The notes below the pieces were generated by a model. That model was not told the origin of the DNA and ran no database searches. It saw only the letters and a program-made list of their open reading frames with translations. This document shows, piece by piece, positions 1-5,035 of a stretch of DNA of 5,035 nucleotides (positions within the stretch are counted from its first letter, which is position 1; each line of letters opens with the position of its first letter). Location of the stretch: NCBI GenBank assembly GCA_035259145.1, contig DATFWQ010000241.1, forward strand, positions 1 through 5,035. Direction: 5' to 3'. A program made the position numbers and the translations under genes. The DNA comes from CF-161 sp035259145. Its GTDB lineage: Bacteria; Chloroflexota; Dormibacteria; Dormibacterales; Dormibacteraceae.

Positions 1-1527
1 CCGGACCACCTCCGGCACCTCCACAAGGAGACGAGGGACCTTGTAGCGCGCAATCCTGCCTTCACAGTGGCTGCGCAGCTCCTCGAGAGTCGGGTTCGAG
101 GCCGGGCGTGCGGCCACGATCGCCGCAACCCTCTCGCCCCATCGCTCGTCGGGCACACCGATGACGAGCGCGTCGAAGACTGCCGGGTGCGACTTCAGGA
201 CCGCCTCGACCTCCTCGGGAAAGATCTTCTCCCCTCCCGAGTTGATGCAGACCGAACCTCGGCCGAGGACTGTCACGGTGCCATCGGCGTTCACGACGCC
301 CATGTCACCAGGCATCACCCAGCGCATACCGTCCACCTCGGCGAAGACCTCGCGGGTCTTGCCGGGATCGTTGTAGTAGCCGAGCGGCACCCGGCCGCCC
401 AGCGCCACCCGTCCGATCACGCGCGAACCCGAAGGGAGGGGTTGCAGCTGGTCGTCCAGCACCCTGGTGTGTGGATTCATGGCGAATTTGAGGCCGGCCT
501 CGGGGCTGCTGTCCGGCGTCGCTCTGCCCTGGAAGCCCGTTTCCGAAGCGCCAAAGTTGTCCATGAGCAGCACGTTCGGCAGCAGCGCCTGAAGCTGCTT
601 ACGAATCGCCGCCGAGAAGATGGCGCCCGCAGAGCTGATCACGAACAGGGCGGAGGCGTCTACCTCGAGCCCAGCGGCCAGAGCTTCCGCCAGGGGTCGC
701 GCCATGGCGTCGCCGACCAGGCTGATCGTGTTGACGCGCTCGCGCTCGACCAGACGCCAGACTTCGACGGGGTCGAAGTGGGGAATCAGCACCACGGTGC
801 CGCCGATGAAGAAGTTGATGAAGCTGCCGAGCTGCGCGGCGCCGTGGATGAGCGGTGGGATCGGGAAGGTGACCAGCACCCCCGCCGCTGCCGCTCGCGC
901 AGCGACATCCTCAGGACGCTGCGCCGGCTCGCCCGCCGGATTGCCGCCGGCCATACCTGAGAAGAACAGGTCCTCCTGACGCCACATGACCCCGCGGGGT
1001 GCGCCCGTGGTACCGCCCGTGTAGATGATGTGCAGGTCGTCTCCCGAGCGGCCCTCGAAGCCCCGACCGGAGGAACCCTGCGCCAGCACCGATTCGAACT
1101 CCACGGCACCCTGAGGCGGCTGGGCGTTGCTGTGGTCGTCGACGAAGACGAGGTGCCGGAGCCTGGGAGTGCTGCCCACCTCGGTCACGCGGGAGCTCAG
1201 CGCCTTCTGGTGGACCAGCCCGACGAGGTCGCTGTCGTGGAAAAGCGAGCGGAGCTCACCGGCCACGTACCTGTAGTTGATGTTGACCGGAACTGCGCGG
1301 ATCTTGAATGCGGCCAGCATGCACTCGATGTACTCGGTCCCGTTGTAGAGCAAGACGCCGACGTGGTCGCCTGGCGCGATGCCAACGGTCAGGAGGTGGT
1401 GCGCGAGCCGGTTGGCACGCTCGTCGAGCTGGGCGTACGTCAGCCGGCGATCGCCGCAGACAAGTGCCGGGCGGTCGGGGACGGCGTCGACGACGCTCTC
1501 GAACAGGTCTGCCAGGTTGAAGTGCAC
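1..1527 (-). CDS. fadD19: AMP-forming acyl-CoA synthetase, FadD19-like steroid side-chain CoA ligase (3' end missing)
   Basis: The reading frame is uninterrupted for 509 codons from GTG 1527 to the left edge, with no stop. It belongs to the ANL adenylating family: fatty acid + ATP + CoA gives acyl-CoA + AMP + PPi. Seen: RLTYAQLDERANRLAHHL (29-46); phosphate loop YTGGTTGAPRG (169-179), where the common Lys of TGxPKG is Arg at 178 (codon 996-994); PIPPLIHGA (222-230); FGASETG (325-331); the ribose-contacting Asp in PGDMG (D408); hinge region GRGSVCINSGGEKIFPEEVE (422-441). The text stops at RYKVPRLLVEVPEVVR, just before the C-terminal catalytic-lysine motif (PAGK-type), so roughly 20-40 residues are off-window. 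Motifs such as YTGGTTG-P-GVMWR, GDAMARPL and GRGSV-INSGGEK match remembered M. tuberculosis FadD19, a ligase for steroid acid side chains, and not FadD17. The GTG start is supported by alignment of HFNLADLFESVVDAVPDRPAL to the FadD19 N-terminus. It lies nine bases after the FadE27-like stop. Family certain, FadD19 subtype likely, actual acid inferred. Confidence 0.92.
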   Translation of the reverse strand, partial: MHFNLADLFESVVDAVPDRPALVCGDRRLTYAQLDERANRLAHHLLTVGIAPGDHVGVLLYNGTEYIECMLAAFKIRAVPVNINYRYVAGELRSLFHDSDLVGLVHQKALSSRVTEVGSTPRLRHLVFVDDHSNAQPPQGAVEFESVLAQGSSGRGFEGRSGDDLHIIYTGGTTGAPRGVMWRQEDLFFSGMAGGNPAGEPAQRPEDVAARAAAAGVLVTFPIPPLIHGAAQLGSFINFFIGGTVVLIPHFDPVEVWRLVERERVNTISLVGDAMARPLAEALAAGLEVDASALFVISSAGAIFSAAIRKQLQALLPNVLLMDNFGASETGFQGRATPDSSPEAGLKFAMNPHTRVLDDQLQPLPSGSRVIGRVALGGRVPLGYYNDPGKTREVFAEVDGMRWVMPGDMGVVNADGTVTVLGRGSVCINSGGEKIFPEEVEAVLKSHPAVFDALVIGVPDERWGERVAAIVAARPASNPTLEELRSHCEGRIARYKVPRLLVEVPEVVR

Positions 1528-1536
1528 CCTGGTGGC

Positions 1537-2661
1537 CTACTTCCCGACCGGGCTGGGCAGGACGCCTTCCGCGATCATCGTGCCCAGGCGGAGCAGCTGC
1601 TCAGTTCCTCCCCCCAGGCTGAGCTCCAGGTGCTTGGCCCACAGGAACGAGCGATGCAGCGGATAGGAGACGTCGACGCCCACACCACCGTGAAGATGCT
1701 GTGCCGCGTGGACCACCCGCTGGCCGGCCTCGGCCGCCCAGAACTTCGCAACGGCGATCGACTCATCGGCGTCCAGTGCTTCGGCCAGCCGCCACGCGGC
1801 GGTCAGTGCGGTCAGGCGGATGGCCTCGACGTCCACATACGCGTCGGCCGCCCTCTGCGATACCGCCTGGAAAGCCGAGAGGGGCCGGCCGAACTGCTCC
1901 CGCGCCGAGGTGTATTCGGCCGTCATGCTCAACGCCCGCTGGGTGACGCCGACCTGCATCGCGCACAGGCCGACGGTGGCCCGGCGCACCAACCAGACCA
2001 GGGCGTCACTGCCGCCGCTCAGCGGTTCGCCGCAAGCGCCGTCCAGCGTCACCAGGAAGTGCACCTCACGGTTCGTCATGTCCTGGCGCTCCAACGTCAC
2101 ACCGGCTGTGCAGGGGTCGACCAGGAAAAGGCGAGCAGACTCCCCGTGCACAGCGGCCGAGACGACGAGCGCTGCCGAAGATGCCGCAGCCGGCACGGCA
2201 AGCTTTACCCCGTTCAGGCGCCACGCCTCTCCATCCGGCGCCGCGCGCGTAATGGGAGCAAGCGCATCGGGGTTGCGCGGCTCGGTCAGGGCTCCGCTGA
2301 GCAACAACTCGCCGCTTGCCACCCCAGGCAGCAGGCGCTGTCGTTGGATGGTGGAGCCGAACTCGGCGACGGGCAGCGCGCCGAGCACCAGGGTGGCGTA
2401 CACGGGCACCGGCGCCACCGCACGCCCAACCTCTTCGAGCAGGATGCAGAGCTCCACGATCCCGAGCCCGCTGCCACCATGCTCCTCGGGCACCGAGACG
2501 CCGAGCAGGCCGGCGGCGGCCAGCGCGGCCCACAGTGTCCTGTCGATCCGCTCCTCGGACGCCTCGACCTCGGCGACGCGCCGGGGCGTGGCGTGATCGG
2601 TCAGGACCTGACGGGCAAGCGTGCGCAGCGACTCCTGGTCCGGCGAATAGGAGAGGTCCAT
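1537..2661 (-). CDS. fadE27: Acyl-CoA dehydrogenase, FadE27 (ChsE5)-like partner subunit
   Basis: A 374-residue acyl-CoA dehydrogenase homologue, divergent from its neighbour. The N-terminal domain has VPEEHGGSGLG (57-67). The middle flavin motif is degenerate: ALTEP is kept at 124-128 but the usual AGSD/AGTD is replaced by NPDA. No Glu stands where the partner carries its catalytic base. The C-terminal domain is well kept: REQFGRPLSAFQAV (254-267), FWAAEAGQR (307-315), HGGVGVD (324-330) and GGGTEQLLRLG (350-360). This pattern matches remembered M. tuberculosis FadE27, the non-catalytic half of the alpha2beta2 ChsE4-ChsE5 enzyme, whose active sites form with FadE26 and which acts on the C26 acyl-CoA of the cholesterol side chain. 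The ATG shares its A with the TGA of the upstream gene (TGATG), so translational coupling and co-assembly are likely. Stop is TAG at 1539-1537. It could instead be an independent dehydrogenase, but the degenerate motif argues against that. Confidence 0.92.
   Translation of the reverse strand: MDLSYSPDQESLRTLARQVLTDHATPRRVAEVEASEERIDRTLWAALAAAGLLGVSVPEEHGGSGLGIVELCILLEEVGRAVAPVPVYATLVLGALPVAEFGSTIQRQRLLPGVASGELLLSGALTEPRNPDALAPITRAAPDGEAWRLNGVKLAVPAAASSAALVVSAAVHGESARLFLVDPCTAGVTLERQDMTNREVHFLVTLDGACGEPLSGGSDALVWLVRRATVGLCAMQVGVTQRALSMTAEYTSAREQFGRPLSAFQAVSQRAADAYVDVEAIRLTALTAAWRLAEALDADESIAVAKFWAAEAGQRVVHAAQHLHGGVGVDVSYPLHRSFLWAKHLELSLGGGTEQLLRLGTMIAEGVLPSPVGK
1540..1545 (-). promoter_or_regulatory. 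Possible ribosome binding site for the acyl-CoA synthetase GTG start
   Basis: On the minus strand GGGAAG lies inside the last codons of the FadE27-like gene, 12 bases before GTG 1527. It is a partial Shine-Dalgarno match with slightly long spacing. No ATG in frame lies nearby, so GTG is the best start by protein alignment. Weak evidence. Confidence 0.35.
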
Positions 2662-2663
2662 CA
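2659..2663 (-). other. TGATG stop-start overlap joining the two dehydrogenase genes
   Basis: The TGA stop of the FadE26-like gene (2663-2661) and the ATG of the FadE27-like gene (2661-2659) share one base. This is a usual sign of translational re-initiation and suits two subunits made in equal amounts. The sequence just upstream has only a weak AGG, so initiation probably depends on ribosomes arriving from the upstream gene. The coupling is inferred from the overlap. Confidence 0.85.
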
Positions 2664-3833
2664 GCGCCGAACCTGCATGCGCAGCCCGAACACGCTGATG
2701 AGGTCGCGCTGGATCTCATTCGTGCCGCCGCCGAAGGTCAGTATCAGCGTGCCTCGGTACGCACGCTCCAGCCGTCCCCTCAGGATCGCCTCGGGCGACC
2801 CGCGCTTGATCGCACCGGCCGGGCCCATCACCTCTAGCATGAGGCGGTAGGCGTGGCAGTAGAACTCCGTGCCGAAGACCTTGGTCACTGACGCATCGGC
2901 GGGGTTGATCTGCCCGCGCGTCAGCGTCGAGGCGACCTTCCAGTTGATGAGCTTCAGGAACTCGAGGCCCGCGTAGACACGGGCCAGATTGAGGCGCGCC
3001 CACTCCTGGTCGACGACCCGCCGCCCGTCAGCGAGGCGAGTTGTGCGTGCCCATGTGCACACGTCCTCGAACAGCCGCAGCACGCCGCCCGGTGCGCACA
3101 GCGCCACCCGCTCCAGGTTGAGCTGGTTCGTGATCAGCGACCAGCCCTGATTGACCTCTCCGACAAGGGCCGAGTGAGGCACGCGAACGCCCTCGTAAAA
3201 GGTGGCGTTCGTAGTGGCGTCACCGATCGTCCGGATGGGGCTGTAGCGAAAGCCCGGTGCACTGGTCGGCACGATGAATATCGAGATCCCGCGGTGCTTT
3301 TTGGCCTCGGGGTCGGTCCGCGCGGCCAGCCAGACGTAGTCTGCGTCCTGCACCAGGCTGGTCCAGAGCTTGCTGCCGTTGATGACCCACTCGTCGCCGT
3401 CGAACACCGCACTTGTGCGGAGCGATGCCAGGTCGGTCCCAGCGTTTGGCTCGCTGTAGCCGATCGAGAAGTGGACCTCGCCGCGCAGGATGCTGGGCAG
3501 GAAAGCGGCCTTCTGTTCTTCGGTGCCGTACTGCATGATCGTCGGCCCGACGGTGTTGATGGTGAGGAAGGGCACCGGCGCACCGGCGCGCTGCGCCTCG
3601 TCGAAAAAGATGAACTGCTCGATCGCCGAGCGGCCCTGGCCACCGTACTCCTTCGGCCAGCCGATGCCCAGCCAGCCGTCGCGGCCGAGCTTCAGCGTCA
3701 GCTCGCGGTAGGGACTGCCGCCGGCCTCGCCGTTGGACATCGCCGCCTCGACCTCGGCCGTCATCATCTCCGCGAAGTAGGCGCGCAGTTCGTCGCGGAG
3801 CTGCTCTTGCTCGCGGGTGAGGGCTACGTACAT
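2661..3833 (-). CDS. fadE26: Acyl-CoA dehydrogenase, FadE26 (ChsE4)-like, catalytic-base-bearing subunit
   Basis: Full-length acyl-CoA dehydrogenase of 390 residues from ATG 3833. The order of motifs is WPKEYGGQGRS (59-69), the flavin/substrate motif YSEPNAGTDL (126-135), then TNQLNLERVAL, whose Glu at residue 241 (codon 3113-3111) aligns with E247 of M. tuberculosis FadE26 as I remember it, the reported catalytic base, and finally GGGTNEIQR (368-376) near the C-terminus. The Glu found in the C-terminal motif of medium-chain enzymes is Gly here, as expected when the base sits in the earlier helix. Expected role: FAD-dependent alpha,beta-dehydrogenation of a steroid side-chain acyl-CoA, paired with the next gene product. 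Start choice: a GTG at 3848 (395 residues) overlaps the P450 by 10 bases, but ATG 3833 gives MYVALTREQEQL, which aligns end-to-end with the FadE26 N-terminus and leaves a 5-base gap. Neither start has a strong Shine-Dalgarno. Family firm, FadE26 subtype likely, substrate inferred. Confidence 0.93.
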   Translation of the reverse strand: MYVALTREQEQLRDELRAYFAEMMTAEVEAAMSNGEAGGSPYRELTLKLGRDGWLGIGWPKEYGGQGRSAIEQFIFFDEAQRAGAPVPFLTINTVGPTIMQYGTEEQKAAFLPSILRGEVHFSIGYSEPNAGTDLASLRTSAVFDGDEWVINGSKLWTSLVQDADYVWLAARTDPEAKKHRGISIFIVPTSAPGFRYSPIRTIGDATTNATFYEGVRVPHSALVGEVNQGWSLITNQLNLERVALCAPGGVLRLFEDVCTWARTTRLADGRRVVDQEWARLNLARVYAGLEFLKLINWKVASTLTRGQINPADASVTKVFGTEFYCHAYRLMLEVMGPAGAIKRGSPEAILRGRLERAYRGTLILTFGGGTNEIQRDLISVFGLRMQVRR

Positions 3834-3848
3834 CCGGCTCAGGCCCAC
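3834..3848 (-). other. P450 / FadE26-like gene junction with two possible starts
   Basis: The P450 stop TGA is at 3841-3839. A GTG at 3848-3846 in the dehydrogenase frame would overlap the P450 end by 10 bases, while ATG 3833 follows five bases after the stop. Either way the genes are contiguous, leaving no room for a promoter or terminator, so they are very probably co-transcribed. Confidence 0.7.
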
Positions 3849-5035
3849 GCCGCTGCCGTCGGCGTGAAGCGCACGGGCATTTCCTTGAGGCCGTTGATGA
3901 AATTCGAACGCAGCCGGCGGGGCGGGCCGTTCAGCTCGATGTCGGGCAGCCGCCGCAGCAGCTCCTCGAACATCACGCGGATCTCCAGCCGGGCCAGGTT
4001 GGCCCCCAGGCAGAAGTGCGGGCCTCCACCCCCGAAACCGAGGTGCTCGTTGGGGGAGCGACCCACGTCGAACCGGTCGGGCTGCTCGAACACCGCCTCG
4101 TCCCGGTTGGCCGAGACGTAGTAGACGGCCACCCGGTCACCCTCGGCGATGCGCTGGCCGCCGATCTCGGTGTCGTGCTGAGCGGTGCGCTGGAACTGCA
4201 TCACCGGTGTGATCCAGCGCAGCATCTCCTCGACCCCGGTATCGAGGAGCGAGACGTCATCCTGCAGGCGCCGGCGCTGGTCGGGGTGCTCGATCAGAGC
4301 CAGCATGCCGCCACTGATGAGGTTGCGTGTGGTCTCGTTGCCTGCGACCGCAAGCAGCAGGAAGAAGACGTCGAACTCCATCTCCGTCAGCTGTTCGCCA
4401 TCGACCTCGGCCCTCATCAGCACGCTGACCAGGTCATCCCGAGGGCTGTCGCGGCGCTGGAGCGCCAGCTCGTTGGCGTAGGCATACATCGCCATCGCCG
4501 CCGACGTCGCCTCCTCCGGGGACCGCTGCCACTCGGGGTCGTCGGACCCGATCATCGTGTTGCTCCACTCGAAGATCTGGTGCTGGTCAGACTCGGGGAT
4601 GCCAAGCAATTCGGCGATCACCTGCAGCGGCAGCTCGGCCGCCACCTCGGTCACGAAGTCGCACTGCCCGCGCTCGGAGACGGTGTCGACGATCTGAGAG
4701 CAGATACGCCGGATCGGCGGCGTGAGCCGGCTGATCATGCGTGGCGTGAAGCCCTTATTGACCAGACCTCGCAGCTTGGCGTGCCGCGGCGGGTCCATGT
4801 TGAGCATCATCAGCCGCTGGGTCTCCAGGGCTTCCTCCGGCGGCTCCCGCAGCAGCGCTCCCCTTCGCTCTGAGGAGAAGGTCGCCCAGTCTCTCGAGAC
4901 CTTGACGATGTCGTGGTAGCGGGTGACCGCCCAGAAGGGTGGCAGCCCGGTTCTCAGCTGGCGGTAGACCGGCGCCTCTCGCCGCAGCAGGGCGAACGTG
5001 TCATGCGGGACTGCCTGCGCGTAGGCGTCTGGGTC
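3839..5035 (-). CDS. Cytochrome P450, CYP125/CYP124/CYP142-like, probable sterol side-chain terminal oxidase (5' end missing)
   Basis: Soluble bacterial P450, open from the right edge to TGA at 3841-3839, giving 398 visible residues; by comparison with CYP125-type proteins only the extreme N-terminus is lost. Seen, in visible-residue numbering: I-helix AGNETT at 231-236, the form typical of the CYP124/125/142 group; ExxR (E270-M-L-R273) in the K-helix; heme loop FGGGGPHFCLG at 334-344 with the cysteine ligand at C342 (codon 4012-4010). The first residues (DPDAYAQAVP) and the stretch QRLMMLNMDPPRH resemble CYP125, while the heme loop is closer to CYP124. Known family role: stepwise oxidation of the terminal methyl of cholestenone or branched lipids to alcohol, aldehyde and acid in the cytoplasm, with electrons from a ferredoxin and reductase, neither of which is in the window. 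It is the first visible gene and lies directly upstream of two acyl-CoA dehydrogenases, which fits side-chain oxidation. The ATG at 4810 is internal: the same frame continues upstream with good P450 sequence. Family certain; subfamily and substrate inferred. Confidence 0.93.
   Translation of the reverse strand, partial: DPDAYAQAVPHDTFALLRREAPVYRQLRTGLPPFWAVTRYHDIVKVSRDWATFSSERRGALLREPPEEALETQRLMMLNMDPPRHAKLRGLVNKGFTPRMISRLTPPIRRICSQIVDTVSERGQCDFVTEVAAELPLQVIAELLGIPESDQHQIFEWSNTMIGSDDPEWQRSPEEATSAAMAMYAYANELALQRRDSPRDDLVSVLMRAEVDGEQLTEMEFDVFFLLLAVAGNETTRNLISGGMLALIEHPDQRRRLQDDVSLLDTGVEEMLRWITPVMQFQRTAQHDTEIGGQRIAEGDRVAVYYVSANRDEAVFEQPDRFDVGRSPNEHLGFGGGGPHFCLGANLARLEIRVMFEELLRRLPDIELNGPPRRLRSNFINGLKEMPVRFTPTAAAWA

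Noticed and set aside
67..960. Plus-strand open frame of 297 codons
   Set aside because: It is a shadow of the acyl-CoA synthetase read from the opposite strand; composition is Arg/His/Ala-rich and no family motif is visible.
786..1385. Short minus-strand frames (about 107 and 62 codons) inside the synthetase region
   Set aside because: They lie in other frames than the synthetase and are Ser/Arg-rich shadows; the true frame is open from GTG 1527 to base 1.
1528..1536. The small gap between the FadE27-like gene and the synthetase as a promoter or terminator
   Set aside because: Only nine bases long, with no hairpin or promoter-like sequence; too short for either.
1030..2850. Very long plus-strand open frame (606 codons) opposite the ligase and FadE27-like genes, reaching into the end of the FadE26-like gene
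   Set aside because: It runs across three real genes with strong motifs on the other strand. Its product is rich in Arg, Gln, His and Gly with no recognisable domain. Long antisense frames are expected where GC-rich third positions suppress stop codons.
3174..4121. Plus-strand open frame of 315 codons across the P450 / FadE26-like junction
   Set aside because: Antisense to two well-supported genes, with no motif and low-quality composition.
3839..4810. P450 beginning at ATG 4810 as a complete 323-residue protein
   Set aside because: The frame stays open for 75 more codons to the window edge and that part encodes typical P450 N-terminal sequence (LLRREAPVY, FWAVTRYHDIV, ATFSS), so the Met is internal and the gene is cut by the edge.
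4016..4873. Plus-strand open frame of 285 codons opposite the P450
   Set aside because: Antisense shadow of the P450; the minus strand has AGNETT, ExxR and the heme-Cys loop in one continuous frame.

Overview
The window is GC-rich and entirely protein-coding on the minus strand. It holds four head-to-tail genes with almost no intergenic space. Transcription runs from high to low coordinates: a cytochrome P450 (5' end cut by the right edge), a FadE26-like acyl-CoA dehydrogenase, a FadE27-like acyl-CoA dehydrogenase, and a FadD19-like acyl-CoA synthetase (3' end cut by the left edge). The strong GC bias and the resemblance of all four products to mycobacterial/rhodococcal steroid-catabolism proteins point to an actinobacterium or a similar high-GC bacterium. 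This taxonomic call is inference from remembered family sequences; no search was run.

Layout: P450 3839-5035; FadE26-like 2661-3833, or to 3848 with an upstream GTG start that overlaps the P450; FadE27-like 1537-2661, sharing one base with the preceding stop (TGATG); FadD19-like 1-1527, GTG start nine bases after the preceding stop. No non-coding stretch exceeds about 10 bases. I found no RNA gene, mobile element, CRISPR array, large repeat, promoter or terminator. The arrangement looks like the interior of one operon whose promoter and end lie outside the window.

Working model: the four products form a coherent block for oxidising the branched side chain of a sterol or sterol-like isoprenoid. 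The P450 would oxidise a terminal methyl group, ultimately to a carboxylate. The FadD would activate the acid as a CoA thioester. The two dissimilar FadE proteins would form one heteromeric dehydrogenase (like ChsE4-ChsE5 = FadE26-FadE27 of Mycobacterium tuberculosis) that introduces the alpha,beta double bond and starts beta-oxidation. The chemistry is known from cholesterol catabolism. The exact substrate here is not determined by the sequence. I see no wholly new system; the most unusual point is a FadD19-type ligase next to the FadE26/FadE27 pair.
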